This document shows positions 35,431-44,485 of a stretch of 64,000 nt of DNA, piece after piece. Under the pieces are notes generated by a model. It worked only from the letters and a program-made list of their open reading frames with translations. It ran no database searches and was not told where the DNA came from. Source of the stretch: Abyssisolibacter fermentans (lineage in GTDB: Bacteria; Bacillota; Clostridia; Tissierellales; MCWD3); the NCBI RefSeq assembly GCF_001559865.1, contig NZ_LOHE01000085.1, positions 1 to 64,000 on the forward strand. Reading direction: 5' to 3'. How positions within the stretch are numbered: position 1 is the stretch's first letter; the number at the start of each line of letters is the position of its first letter. The translations under genes were made by a program, and so were the position numbers.

Positions 35431-35672
35431 TATCAAAATAAAATATTTACTATAGTTAATAATTACAAATTCAATTATTATAACCAATTATTAATAAATA
35501 AAATATATTTATCATTGAATAGCTTAAAATATGATAGTAATACATATGGTACAAAATATAATAGAATCCATTCTTAAAAATTACAAAATTAGACAACGAT
35601 TTAATGTTATAATGAACAAGGAATAGAAAAATATGAAAAAGGGGTGTAATACGTATATTTTGGTATAATAGA

Positions 35673-36122
35673 ATGGAAACAATGAAAAAAATATTTCTAA
35701 TTGTATTTTTAATAATCGTAATGACAATAGCTTATTATCAAATACCTCAGAGAATGACTGATAAAGCGTCTGATATTAAATTTGATAGAATAGTAATAAA
35801 TCAAATGGTATTAGATAAAAATGGTGCGTTTTGTAATAGTGCAATAACTATAAACGATAAAGCTAAGATAGATGAGTTATATAATTTTCTGTTTACTCGC
35901 AAATATAAAAGAGTATGGTATAAAGATTACTTAAAGTACAGTGGTAAAACATATATGATTTTTTTCTCTAAAAGCAATCAACTTGAAATTTCAGTTGAAA
36001 TACTTGGTGATATGTATATTCAAATCATATTTAATGAAGAACTTAATAAAAAACGATATAGTAAAACTTATAGATTAGATAAAGATTTTGATACTAAATA
36101 TATTGAAAAAATGTTTGAGTGA
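35673..36122 (+). CDS. Small extracytoplasmic protein, unknown
   Basis: 149 residues (or 146 from ATG 35682). The N-terminal signal anchor (KKIFLIVFLIIVMTIAYY) is followed by about 115 residues with VINQMVLDKNGAFCNSAI and YLKYSGKTYMIFFS; no recognised family. No convincing RBS precedes either ATG, so the start is uncertain. It ends before a bidirectional terminator. Confidence 0.5.
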   Translation: METMKKIFLIVFLIIVMTIAYYQIPQRMTDKASDIKFDRIVINQMVLDKNGAFCNSAITINDKAKIDELYNFLFTRKYKRVWYKDYLKYSGKTYMIFFSKSNQLEISVEILGDMYIQIIFNEELNKKRYSKTYRLDKDFDTKYIEKMFE

Positions 36123-36130
36123 AGCAGATA

Positions 36131-36172
36131 AAAAAATGGATGTCTAAGATTATTTTGAGACGCCCATTTTTT
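36131..36172. terminator. Bidirectional terminator
   Basis: AAAAAATGG..GTCT pairs with AGAC..CCATTTTTT; A-run and T-run on either side. It serves the convergent genes at 35673-36122 and 36176-37033. Confidence 0.7.
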
Positions 36173-36175
36173 ATA

Positions 36176-37033
36176 TTATAGATTTTTTAACGCTAAATCA
36201 AAGCCTTCACCTAAAACTTCATGAACATAATGTACAGATACAAAAGCATGTTGATCAACTGATTTTATATAATTTTTCAATTGTATGTATTCTCTTCTAT
36301 TTAATACAACATTAATGATGTTTTTATTATTGTTTGAAAAGCCTCCAACCGCTTTATAAAGAGTAGTACCTCTTTCAAGTTCATTAATAATAAAGTCATT
36401 TATTTTACTATTTTCATTACTTACAACAACAACATTTATTTTTGCTTTTAATTGGGCAATAAACTTATCTATTAATAGAGCATTAGTTATAATGCCTAAT
36501 AAAGCGTATAATCCTAATTTTATACCAAAAACTAAGCCTGCTGAAAGAGTTATTAAGAAATCAGATAGTAACAACGCCTTGCCAATTTCAATATTTGTAA
36601 ATTTATTTATAATCTTTGCAACAATATCTGTACCACCAGTAGATGCATTTTGAAAAAACACAATCCCCATTCCAATGCCTTGAATTAATATACCAAAAAT
36701 TAGATTCAGTAAGATATCATCTACAAGTGGTTTTGTAAGAGGTGATATTTTTCCTAAAAATGATATCATACCCGTTAGTAAAAAACTACAATAAATAGTG
36801 TAACCACCAAAATCTTTACCAATAATTAAAAACGCAAGTGTGAATAGTATAATATTTGAGATAAACATAATAATGTCAATATGAATATATGGAAATAAAT
36901 GATTTATAACCATTGCAAGTCCTGTTATTCCACCAACAGCTAAATTTGCAGGTATCAAGAAATAGTATAGTCCTACTGCCATTATTGTTATTCCTAAATT
37001 AATTAATAAAAATTTATAAACTTTTTTCTCCAT
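36176..37033 (-). CDS. YitT-family membrane protein
   Basis: 285 residues from the ATG whose 5' end is 37033 (a GGTGA RBS; upstream ATGs are less well placed). Five or six transmembrane helices at the N-terminus (ITIMAVGLYYFLIPANLAVG, the family signature NLAVGGITGLAMVI, ASTGGTDIVAKIINKFTN), then the soluble DUF2179 domain (GTTLYKAVGGFSNNNKNIIN and VVLNRREYIQLKNYIKSVDQ, FVSVHYVHEVLGEGF). YitT proteins have no assigned substrate. It lies directly downstream of a cobalamin riboswitch and its terminator. Confidence 0.88.
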   Translation of the reverse strand: MEKKVYKFLLINLGITIMAVGLYYFLIPANLAVGGITGLAMVINHLFPYIHIDIIMFISNIILFTLAFLIIGKDFGGYTIYCSFLLTGMISFLGKISPLTKPLVDDILLNLIFGILIQGIGMGIVFFQNASTGGTDIVAKIINKFTNIEIGKALLLSDFLITLSAGLVFGIKLGLYALLGIITNALLIDKFIAQLKAKINVVVVSNENSKINDFIINELERGTTLYKAVGGFSNNNKNIINVVLNRREYIQLKNYIKSVDQHAFVSVHYVHEVLGEGFDLALKNL

Positions 37034-37102
37034 CTTTTTCACCATCACTTATTATTTTTTGAACATCTACTATTAGATCTACTGGAAATATACAGAACAC
37101 AA

Positions 37103-37128
37103 AAAACTAGCACAAAAATGGCTAGTTT
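37103..37128 (-). terminator. Riboswitch expression-platform terminator
   Basis: On the minus strand AAACTAGC/GCTAGTTT with a CATTTTTGT-type loop and TTTTTTG tail, about 70 bp before the YitT start and downstream of the cobalamin aptamer. Confidence 0.7.
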
Positions 37129-37234
37129 ACTCACAACTATAAACCTTTCATTTAGAAAAGGGGTGACTAAAACAAAGTTGAAAAACTATTCTACTGAAAT
37201 TTAACACTTGCTCATCCTCGTGAGTAATAATTAG

Positions 37235-37420
37235 TGCCCTTATTATTGGCAGGTCTCCTGACTTAGGAATCAACGTATCTTATACCTTCCCATACATTTT
37301 AGTACAGTGGTTGCAACAAGACACTATCCATTACAGTGGCGGGACCGTGTTGGAATTAAACCAAACTTCCCTATTAAGTAAATAATAAAATTATATAATT
37401 TTATTTTTACACCAATAATA
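37235..37420 (-). promoter_or_regulatory. Cobalamin (B12) riboswitch
   Basis: On the minus strand the B12 box AAGTCAGGAGACCTGCC is near 37250-37266. Upstream are GGGAAGGTATAAGATACGTT, ACGGTCCCGCCACTGTAATG and ATAGGGAAGTTTGGTTTAAT, the conserved core elements of the aptamer in the right order. It is followed by the 37103-37128 terminator. It would switch off the transcript when adenosylcobalamin or another cobalamin is abundant. Confidence 0.88.
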
Positions 37421-37529
37421 CCTATGAAATTGTAAGAATTACTAATTAAGAAATCGTTCTCTCAAAGTATATATTAAAAGAAATATAACGTCAAGAAATT
37501 AATCAGAATATCTTTTATTCCTTTTAAAA

Positions 37530-37575
37530 TAAAAACCCCTTGCAAGGATTATGATATATTTGCAAGAGGTTTTGA
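37530..37575 (-). terminator. Terminator after the first TolC-like gene
   Basis: AAAACCTCTTGCAA pairs with TTGCAAGGGGTTTTT around a short loop, T-tail on the minus strand. Confidence 0.75.
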
Positions 37576-37596
37576 GTTATATTTAATCTATTTTTA

Positions 37597-39087
37597 CTAA
37601 TATTGTCCAATGGAATTAAGGTATTTAGTTATGCTGAGATTTTTAGCATGTTCTATTTCAACAACTTTTTCTTCAACTTCAGCTAATTTCTCGCTGGCTG
37701 ATAGGACTTCCATTATAGTGCCTCCTAATTCCTCGGAATTTATTGATTTAAGGCTTGAACTACCATAGCCTATACCTTCATTATATCTATAAGTTGCTAT
37801 TTGTAGATTTGCCTGCATTTGCTCAACGCTATTTCTCACATGTTCATACATTTTGCCTGTCGCTACCATTGTTTCATAAGACTTTCTTATATCAGCTTCT
37901 ACCTCTTTTTTCTGAATTTCAAGGTTTATATTTGAATATTCTTTTTTATATAAAGCTTCTTTGTATTGATTTGTTATATCAGGATATGTTCTAGCAGTTA
38001 ATTCATGATTCAGGCTGTCAATTATATATTGTCCCATTGCCTGTTGAATTTCAAGTCTTTTTTCTAATCCCTGCTTAATTCCATCTTCTAAAGAAGGTAT
38101 ATTTTCAGCGGACAAATTTACTTCGGCTATAGTTATGTTGGCATCTAATGGGATATTTAAGGTGTTTTTTAAATCAATTTTAGCATTTTTTTCATCCGAT
38201 ATAGCTTTTTCTAAATCTGCTTTCATAAGTTCTACTTGTGATTTTGCTAGTAATAAATCATCTTTAGCCCTTAAACCTTCATCATAAGCATTTTTTATAA
38301 TTTCAAATTGACCGTTTGCTCTATCTAAGGATTTTTGTTTTACGTTAGCTATTTTTTTCATTTTTAAAACTTCATAATAGTTTTTTTCAACAAGCATTGC
38401 TATTTGTTTTTTACTGATTTCATATCCTGCTTTAGTTATGTCATAGGTAATATCTGCAATGACATCCATTAACTCAGTAGTTGATTTGATGCCTAGTTTT
38501 ACATTCGTGGTTATTCCTAGGTTCATTGATAGAACGCTGTTGGCTTCTTTGTTTGCATCATCAAGTTCTTGCTTTCCAGCTTGTAATCGATCTAATGCTT
38601 GTTGGCTTTGATTGTCTATTTCTTTTTTCATTCCTTCAATGGCTTGGTTTATAGCAGTTTTATCGTTACCTTTACTTTTAAGTAGTCTATAGGTATCTTC
38701 GTCAATAGTATTTTTTATATCTTCTAATGTTTTAGTAGGATCATCTGAGCTTTGCAAAGCTTGATTAAGACCATCCAGATTCTTTTTTATTCCTTCAGCT
38801 TCCTTTTTACCTTTATAGTAGCTGTTCCACTTATCACTCAAGGTATCATCATTATCCAAAATCTTTTTAGTGTTTTTGTTAGTTCGTTTTTTGTTAAATT
38901 CACTTATTTTTAGTTCTTGCCTTATTTGTTTTATAGTTAAGTTATTTTCCATTGCAACGTTTATACACTCATCAAGTGTATAATTATCATAGTTTTTTGC
39001 CACTATAGTTTCTCCTTCAGCGTATGATAAAAGGAGAGATGTAAAGAATAAAACTACTGCTAATATTGAACAAATTTTCTTTTTCAT
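37597..39087 (-). CDS. TolC-family protein 1
   Basis: 496 residues with a Sec signal peptide (SILAVVLFFTSLLLSYAEG). TolC-like repeats: YTLDECINVAMENNLTIKQI at the N-terminus, then long coiled coils, NYYEVLKMKKIANVKQKSLD and RYNEGIGYGSSSLKSINSEE near the C-terminus, matching outer-membrane efflux protein family repeats. It shares an operon with an RND-type adaptor lying immediately upstream. In a Gram-positive there is no outer membrane in the usual sense, so its role may be in the cell wall or spore. Confidence 0.8.
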   Translation of the reverse strand: MKKKICSILAVVLFFTSLLLSYAEGETIVAKNYDNYTLDECINVAMENNLTIKQIRQELKISEFNKKRTNKNTKKILDNDDTLSDKWNSYYKGKKEAEGIKKNLDGLNQALQSSDDPTKTLEDIKNTIDEDTYRLLKSKGNDKTAINQAIEGMKKEIDNQSQQALDRLQAGKQELDDANKEANSVLSMNLGITTNVKLGIKSTTELMDVIADITYDITKAGYEISKKQIAMLVEKNYYEVLKMKKIANVKQKSLDRANGQFEIIKNAYDEGLRAKDDLLLAKSQVELMKADLEKAISDEKNAKIDLKNTLNIPLDANITIAEVNLSAENIPSLEDGIKQGLEKRLEIQQAMGQYIIDSLNHELTARTYPDITNQYKEALYKKEYSNINLEIQKKEVEADIRKSYETMVATGKMYEHVRNSVEQMQANLQIATYRYNEGIGYGSSSLKSINSEELGGTIMEVLSASEKLAEVEEKVVEIEHAKNLSITKYLNSIGQY

Positions 39088-39136
39088 ATCTTATACTCCT
39101 TTAAAATAAATTTAATCTGTTCATATCCTTATACCT

Positions 39137-40222
39137 CTAGTCTTCAATTCTAACTTTATCTCCATTAACTAACATACTAATACCTTGAATTACAAGTTTA
39201 TCATTATCGTTAAGACCTGTAACCTTAGCGGAGGTTTCATGAATAGATTCAATTTGTATTATTTTTTCATTTGCAATATCATTATTGACAACATATACAT
39301 AGTCTTGACTATTTGATTTTATGCTTTTAATAGGTATCCAAATACCATTTTCTTCACCAATTTGTATGTCTACATTAACTATGAATCCAATTTTAAAATT
39401 ATTTTCATTTAATGCTAGTTCAACATTATAAGTTCTAGTATCAGTATCAGGAAGTTCACTAATATTAGTTATTGTTCCTTCGACTACTGTATTATTAGCT
39501 TTTATTTGCGCTGTATCACCAAGTTTAGTTTTTACGATATCTTCTTGTGTCAGCCCAACGTTGACTATTTTATTATCATTTCTAACTACAACAACAGGAT
39601 AACCTGCACTTACCATTTCACCTTCTTTAAAAAGAGTATCAACAATATAGCCATTTGAATCAGCCTTTAAGGTTGCATCCTGTAGTAAACTTTCTTTATA
39701 GTCAAAATCAACTTTTGCTTGATTTTTTAGTTCATTTGCTTGGTTTAATTCTGATTGTCTTATATCAAGTTGTAGCTTGGCTTCTTCATATTTTTGTTTT
39801 GAAATTGCATTTTTTTCATACATGTTTTTAATTCTCTCATATGTATCATTAGCAAAGTTATAAGCGTCTAGAGCCTTAGTATATTGTGACTTTGAAGCAT
39901 CTAATTGAGCTTTAGATGCTTCGTATGAAAACCTTAAATCCTTAGTATCAAGTTTTGCTAATAGAGAACCTTTAGAAATTTTTTCACCTTTAGTAATATA
40001 AACTTTTTCAATTTTGCCGGGACTTTTAAAACCTAATTTTTTTATTTCATTATAATTAACAGTACCAATATAATTTAGTAAAACTGGTTTTGTCTCATTT
40101 TTCAATGTTATTGTTTTTACAGGCTTTATTGTATCTGCTTGTTGAACGGGTATTTCATTGGAACATGATATTCCAAGAATACACATCATAATTGCAATAC
40201 TTATAGTGAATATCTTTTTCAT
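39137..40222 (-). CDS. RND/HlyD-type efflux adaptor lipoprotein
   Basis: 361 residues. A lipoprotein signal (LGISCSNE, Cys about 20), then KTITLKNETKPVLLNYIGTV, the biotinyl-lipoyl half VYITKGEKISKGSLLAKLDT, a coiled-coil hairpin (about 85-170), the second lipoyl half ADSNGYIVDTLFKEGEMVSA and a beta-barrel domain with GLTQEDIVKTKLGDTAQIKA. It is a membrane-fusion protein. No inner-membrane pump gene lies next to this adaptor and its TolC-like partner. Confidence 0.85.
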   Translation of the reverse strand: MKKIFTISIAIMMCILGISCSNEIPVQQADTIKPVKTITLKNETKPVLLNYIGTVNYNEIKKLGFKSPGKIEKVYITKGEKISKGSLLAKLDTKDLRFSYEASKAQLDASKSQYTKALDAYNFANDTYERIKNMYEKNAISKQKYEEAKLQLDIRQSELNQANELKNQAKVDFDYKESLLQDATLKADSNGYIVDTLFKEGEMVSAGYPVVVVRNDNKIVNVGLTQEDIVKTKLGDTAQIKANNTVVEGTITNISELPDTDTRTYNVELALNENNFKIGFIVNVDIQIGEENGIWIPIKSIKSNSQDYVYVVNNDIANEKIIQIESIHETSAKVTGLNDNDKLVIQGISMLVNGDKVRIED

Positions 40223-40599
40223 ATTATTACCTCCTAGATATTAGTGTATATATGTTTTCTATTATTTAGATGTTTATTATTTGATATTAAATAAAATACA
40301 TATAAACGTGTATAGACTTATTCATTTTTAATATATCATTTACACCATTTAATTACAATTATGTCAATAAAAATAAAGAGATTTTTAATTGATTTTTTAA
40401 ATGTCTAGCAATTAGATGTAAAAATGAAACACAATGACATAAAATATTCAAAAATAATAATTCTAAGTAATATATATTAAAGTTTTCGATATTGAAATAA
40501 TTCCACTAACAGATTTATAAAAGTAATTATTAATCTGAAATGGCTTTTTTCTATTGTTATTAAGTGATATAATAATAAACTAAAATAGGGGTGATATAA
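40223..40599. other. Gene-free divergent region
   Basis: 377 bp, strongly AT-rich, between the adaptor (leftward) and the hemerythrin (rightward). It must hold both promoters; a TATAAT-like box lies about 30 bp before the hemerythrin start. No structure stands out. Confidence 0.35.
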
Positions 40600-41013
40600 A
40601 TGTTTGAATGGAAGGAAGAATATAGTGTACAAATAAAGGATATTGATAATCAGCATAAAAAACTTTTATCAATAGGAGAAGAACTATTTTATATAGTTTC
40701 AGGCAAAAGTGATATAGATCATTATGATGAGATAATAAGTATTCTAAAAGAATTAGAGGAGTATACTATTTATCATTTTGGATATGAAGAGGCTTTGATG
40801 CAAAAATATAATTATGATGAATTTCTAGGACATAAAGAAGAGCATAATAAGTTTATTAATAAAATAAAAGGAATAACAACCGACAGTGTTGATGAGGCAC
40901 AGGTTACTATATCTATGGATATAATAATGTTTATTGCAGATTGGATTGAGCATCATATTTTAAAGAGTGACCATAAATATAAAGAACTATTAAAAGAAAA
41001 AATAAACCATTGA
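40600..41013 (+). CDS. Bacteriohemerythrin
   Basis: 137 residues. The di-iron ligands of the hemerythrin four-helix bundle are visible: WKEEYSVQIKDIDNQHKKLL (His), YTIYHFGYEEALM (His, Glu), HKEEHNKF (two His) and WIEHHILKSDHKY (His, Asp). It binds O2 and is common in anaerobes as an O2 sensor or scavenger. Stand-alone with an AGGGGTGAT RBS. Confidence 0.92.
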   Translation: MFEWKEEYSVQIKDIDNQHKKLLSIGEELFYIVSGKSDIDHYDEIISILKELEEYTIYHFGYEEALMQKYNYDEFLGHKEEHNKFINKIKGITTDSVDEAQVTISMDIIMFIADWIEHHILKSDHKYKELLKEKINH

Positions 41014-41023
41014 TAGAAGTGAT

Positions 41024-41377
41024 ATGATGAAAAAATTTGAAATTAGCAATTTTAAAATGATGAGTGACTTTGATATTAGAATATTGAGAGAAGAAAATGA
41101 TGACGTTGACATAATTGTAGCTATAGGAGATAGAGTTGTTAATCTTATTTTTAATGATATTATTGAAGGCTTGGGTAGCAGAATACAATTTGTCGATATT
41201 AAAAACATTATAGTTAGATTTAATAAGTCAAAGAATTTAAATATATGTACAATTCACATGTTAAAAAAAATAGATTTATTTTCAGCAGTAGCTAATTTTG
41301 AGATTGACTATTCAAAATATTGTATCTGCGTTGAAGCTAAAGAAGGTTTTGTGAAAATGTATTTAGATTCATATTAG
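41024..41377 (+). CDS. Conserved-looking small protein, unknown
   Basis: 117 residues from ATG 41024 or 41027, 10 bp after the hemerythrin stop with a GAAGTGAT RBS, so probably cotranscribed. Predominantly alternating beta/alpha (ISNFKMMSDFDIRIL, VDIIVAIGDRVVNLIFNDII), soluble. No family recognised; a role tied to the hemerythrin is possible only by position. Confidence 0.5.
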   Translation: MMKKFEISNFKMMSDFDIRILREENDDVDIIVAIGDRVVNLIFNDIIEGLGSRIQFVDIKNIIVRFNKSKNLNICTIHMLKKIDLFSAVANFEIDYSKYCICVEAKEGFVKMYLDSY

Positions 41378-41464
41378 TCTAAACAATATGGTGTATATTA
41401 ACGATATATAAGTAAAATACATATAATAAAAAAAGATTTATTTAGTAATGTTAGGAGGAATTCA

Positions 41465-42196
41465 ATGTCTTATGTTGCAGCTTTTTTTGATATTGACGGA
41501 ACATTATATAGAAATTCATTGATGATACAACACTTTAAAAAATTGATAAAATACGAAGTAATAGATCCATCAAGATGGTATGACCATGTAAAAAATACTT
41601 ATTCAAAATGGGAAAGCAGATATGGAGACTTTGAAGAATATCTTGAGGAACTTGCAGCAGTTTATGTAGATGCATTAAAAGGTGTAAACAAAGAACATAT
41701 TGATTTCATAGCGAGCCAAGTAATAAAAGTAAATGGGGACAAAGTATACAGATATGCCAGAACTAGAATACAGTGGCATAAAAATAGGGGAGACAAAGTG
41801 TTTTTTATCTCAGGGAGTCCTGATTTTTTAGTTGATAAGATGGGGAAAAAATATGGCGTTACAGAATGTAGAGGTAGTAAATATATTGTTGATGAGAACT
41901 ATAATTTCACGGGAGAAATAGTGAAAATGTGGGATTCGGAAAACAAACAAAAAATGCTAGATACTTTTGTTAAGCAATATAACATAGATTTGCATAATAG
42001 TTATTCATATGGAGATACTACAGGTGACATATCAATGCTTAAAATGGTAGGGAATCCTATTGCTATAAATCCAAATAAAGAACTTCTTACTTTTATAAAA
42101 AATGATAAAGAGCTTTATAACAAGATTCAAGTAATTGTTGAGAGAAAAGATATAATTTATAAGCTTGGTGCAGACGTACAAACTATAAATGATTAA
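41465..42196 (+). CDS. HAD-IB family hydrolase (SerB-like)
   Basis: 243 residues. Motif I AFFDIDGTLYRNS, motif II VFFISGSPDFLVDKMGKK, a motif III Lys before QKMLDTFVKQ and motif IV SYGDTTGDISMLKMVGNPIA follow the phosphoserine-phosphatase-like/HAD-IB order. It probably dephosphorylates a small phosphoester. GGAGGA RBS. Next to a second HAD phosphatase, 11 bp apart. Confidence 0.85.
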   Translation: MSYVAAFFDIDGTLYRNSLMIQHFKKLIKYEVIDPSRWYDHVKNTYSKWESRYGDFEEYLEELAAVYVDALKGVNKEHIDFIASQVIKVNGDKVYRYARTRIQWHKNRGDKVFFISGSPDFLVDKMGKKYGVTECRGSKYIVDENYNFTGEIVKMWDSENKQKMLDTFVKQYNIDLHNSYSYGDTTGDISMLKMVGNPIAINPNKELLTFIKNDKELYNKIQVIVERKDIIYKLGADVQTIND

Positions 42197-42207
42197 GAGG
42201 TGTAAAA

Positions 42208-42708
42208 ATGACAAGAGCGTTGTTTTTAGATAGAGATGGGGTTATAAATGATAATAAAAGACCAGTTAATAAACCTCAAGATTTAATAATATATGATAAT
42301 GTAAAAAATGGACTCCAAAGAGCCAATGAAAATGGGTATGATATTTTTGTAGTTACTAATCAAGGAGGAATTGAGCTAGGTTTTATGACACATTCTGATT
42401 TAAAAGAAGTACATGCTGAAATGGTTAGACAATTAAAGCCATATTGCACAATCAAAGATATAATGTATTGTCCTGATTATCATAGAAAATCTAAATATAG
42501 GAAACCAGAGCCTGGAATGTTACTAGAATTACGTGATAAGTATTCTATTGATATGAATCAAAGTTGGATGATAGGAGATATGGAAACGGACATAACTGCT
42601 GGTAAAAGGGCAGGATGTAAAACAGCTAAAATTGGGAAGAGGAGTAAACAAGCTGATATAAATGGATCAAATTTGGAAGAGGTAGTAAATAAAATTTTAG
42701 AGATGTAA
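42208..42708 (+). CDS. HAD-IIIA phosphatase (GmhB/HisB-like)
   Basis: 166 residues. Motif I ALFLDRDGVINDN, motif II VVTNQGGIELGFMTHSDLKE, MYCPDYHRKSKYRKPEPGML (where GmhB carries a Cys/His zinc loop; here most Cys are missing), then motif IV MIGDMETDITAGKRAGCKTA. It resembles D-glycero-manno-heptose-1,7-bisphosphate 7-phosphatase but may have another substrate. Cotranscribed with the preceding HAD. Confidence 0.82.
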   Translation: MTRALFLDRDGVINDNKRPVNKPQDLIIYDNVKNGLQRANENGYDIFVVTNQGGIELGFMTHSDLKEVHAEMVRQLKPYCTIKDIMYCPDYHRKSKYRKPEPGMLLELRDKYSIDMNQSWMIGDMETDITAGKRAGCKTAKIGKRSKQADINGSNLEEVVNKILEM

Positions 42709-42715
42709 ACATAAG

Positions 42716-42758
42716 AAAAGCTGTTCAAGGTAATCAGATAGTACCTTGAACAGCTTTT
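42716..42758 (+). terminator. Terminator
   Basis: AAAAGCTGTTCAAGGTA pairs perfectly with TACCTTGAACAGCTTTT, loop 9 nt. Eight bases after the GmhB-like stop. Confidence 0.85.
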
Positions 42759-42762
42759 AAGT

Positions 42763-42807
42763 AGCACCTCTTATTTAGATGAAATAACTGAATAAGAGGT
42801 GCTTTTT
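42763..42807. terminator. Second tandem hairpin terminator
   Basis: AGCACCTCTTATT/AATAAGAGGTGCT stem plus T5, only 4 bp after the previous terminator; two strong hairpins in a row isolate the structured repeat that follows. Confidence 0.75.
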
Positions 42808-42917
42808 ATATACTAGGAGAGTTCTACTTTTGTAATATTAGTTCAAAATAATTGTTAATAGCTAGGGTCAACCTTTGAGGTAAATCTGGTTCAATGTTTT
42901 TGTGTGAAGCCATACAA

Positions 42918-43312
42918 GACATTTTTTTTACTCGGAGATGCCTACATTTTTCTGATAATATAAAGATGAAAAAATATAGGCATCAATGTCGTGGTCAAAA
43001 AATGTCATGTAGCTTCTAAAGAATTTATTGGTTTGATTTCTTTAGGGTAAGGCTCTGTGAGTATGAAGTCATTAGATGATGGTGGTTCATTACCAAATGG
43101 AAAGGGCACGAATCTGAGAATCTTTGCTGGTTCCTGTAAAGAAGCAATTTTTTTCATTTAATAAAAGCTGAAAAAATTGCTTCTTAAAAGTCACCTACAA
43201 AGAAACCTCAGATTGAGCCCTAGTGAATTTATTGGTTGAAACAGTTACTAAAGCAGGTGGTTACTGTTTGATTAGGGTAGATGCGATTAGAAAATATATG
43301 AGTAACTAATAT
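42918..43312. repeat. Structured dispersed repeat, copy B (full length)
   Basis: Complete copy of the element at the start of the window. 5' stem: GACATTTTTT (42918-42927) with AAAAAATGTC (42997-43006) enclosing GATGCCTA/TAGGCATC. 3' stem: AATCTGAG (43111-43118) with CTCAGATT (43207-43214) enclosing the long GAAGCAATTTTT hairpin (43141-43183). No protein is conserved between copies. A structured RNA or a transposon end is the best reading. Confidence 0.6.
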
Positions 43313-43336
43313 TAACATGGCGTAAGCCACTTATTG

Positions 43337-44485
43337 TTATACAGCTTTGCTTACAGTCTCTTTTGATTTATATCTTTTTTTCAATATAAATATAGCTATA
43401 GGCATCCATACCAAGATGTATATAAGCATTTGAATTATATTACCTTTTACAATTTCAAAGCTCAATCCTTTTATAATGACTTCATCAAAAGATCTTACAT
43501 AGTATATAAGCGGCCACAAAATTTTAGACACTATTACCATAGGCTCAGGCAATTGGTCAATTGTCCATAAGTAACCACTGCACGCAAAAGTTGGCAATGA
43601 CAGCATAAAAGAAATTTGTGCAAACTTCAATCTATCTTTTATTATAGATGCTAATATTATAGCTGGACAGCTTATTGCAAATATAAAAACTAAGGACATC
43701 AATATTGCAACCATCATACTCCCATGTATTGGTGCGTTAAACACTCTATTAGCTAAATAAATAGATAGAGATATTGAAGATAGTGCATAGATAGATAATG
43801 CAATTATCTTTGATAATAGTTTGATAAAAGTTTTTTTACTGGCTATATCTTCTCCGTTTCTTACGATACTTATTCCGACACTTGACATCATTATTTGTTG
43901 TAGGAATACACCTATAAATCCGATAATCAGATAGTTCATATAAGTCATCTTTGGATCATATAACATTCTGTCTGCAAATTGAAAGGGCATTGCTACATTA
44001 TATGATTGATTAGGTACTATTCCCTTAGCTTCAATTAATTTTATCTGAGTTCCAGCTGAAATAGTTTGTATGATGCTGACAGCTTGTGCATAAGCATTAT
44101 TTCCAATAACCATATTTGATCCATCAACGAGAATCATTACTTCTGAAGACTTTAACGTCATCACGTCTTTAGAAAAATTGGGGGGTACATAGACACCCAT
44201 ATGAATTTTTCTTGAATCAATCAATTCTTTGAGTTCATCTCTAGAATCTACATGATATGTTACATTGAATTTATCATCATCATTAAACTGTTGAACGATC
44301 ATTCTACTTAAGCTTGTATTATCCTCATCCAGTATAGCAACTGGAATATCTTCGATATAACTGTTCATATATACTCCTCCAAAAAGAAGAGTTAAAAATA
44401 TTGGTGCAATTACAAGTAATAACATTATATCTTTTTCAAATAGTGCTATTTTTAAATCTTTAAATATCATCTTAAGAAATGACAT
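43337..44485 (-). CDS. ABC-2 type permease 2
   Basis: 382 residues from the ATG at 44485 (GGAGGG RBS). One N-terminal transmembrane segment (LLLVIAPIFLTLLFGGVYM), a large extracytoplasmic loop with IPVAILDEDNTSLSRMIVQQ and GVYVPPNFSKDVM, then five C-terminal helices: the YhgE/DrrB-like ABC-2 pattern, as in YbhR/YbhS. It overlaps permease 1 by 14 bp. No ATP-binding subunit is encoded in this operon. Confidence 0.85.
   Translation of the reverse strand: MSFLKMIFKDLKIALFEKDIMLLLVIAPIFLTLLFGGVYMNSYIEDIPVAILDEDNTSLSRMIVQQFNDDDKFNVTYHVDSRDELKELIDSRKIHMGVYVPPNFSKDVMTLKSSEVMILVDGSNMVIGNNAYAQAVSIIQTISAGTQIKLIEAKGIVPNQSYNVAMPFQFADRMLYDPKMTYMNYLIIGFIGVFLQQIMMSSVGISIVRNGEDIASKKTFIKLLSKIIALSIYALSSISLSIYLANRVFNAPIHGSMMVAILMSLVFIFAISCPAIILASIIKDRLKFAQISFMLSLPTFACSGYLWTIDQLPEPMVIVSKILWPLIYYVRSFDEVIIKGLSFEIVKGNIIQMLIYILVWMPIAIFILKKRYKSKETVSKAV

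Noticed and set aside
35392-35577. 61-codon frame after the Ter module
   Set aside because: Overlaps the probable terminator and has the low-complexity N/Y/I composition of random AT-rich DNA.
42800-43010. Small leftward frame starting MSCMASHKNIEPDL near the structured repeat
   Set aside because: 32 codons, no RBS, and it is antisense to the element whose two copies do not conserve it.
42918-43312. Group II or group I intron
   Set aside because: No domain V GAGC...GUAC-type helix or group I P/Q/R/S core sequences were found in the element.
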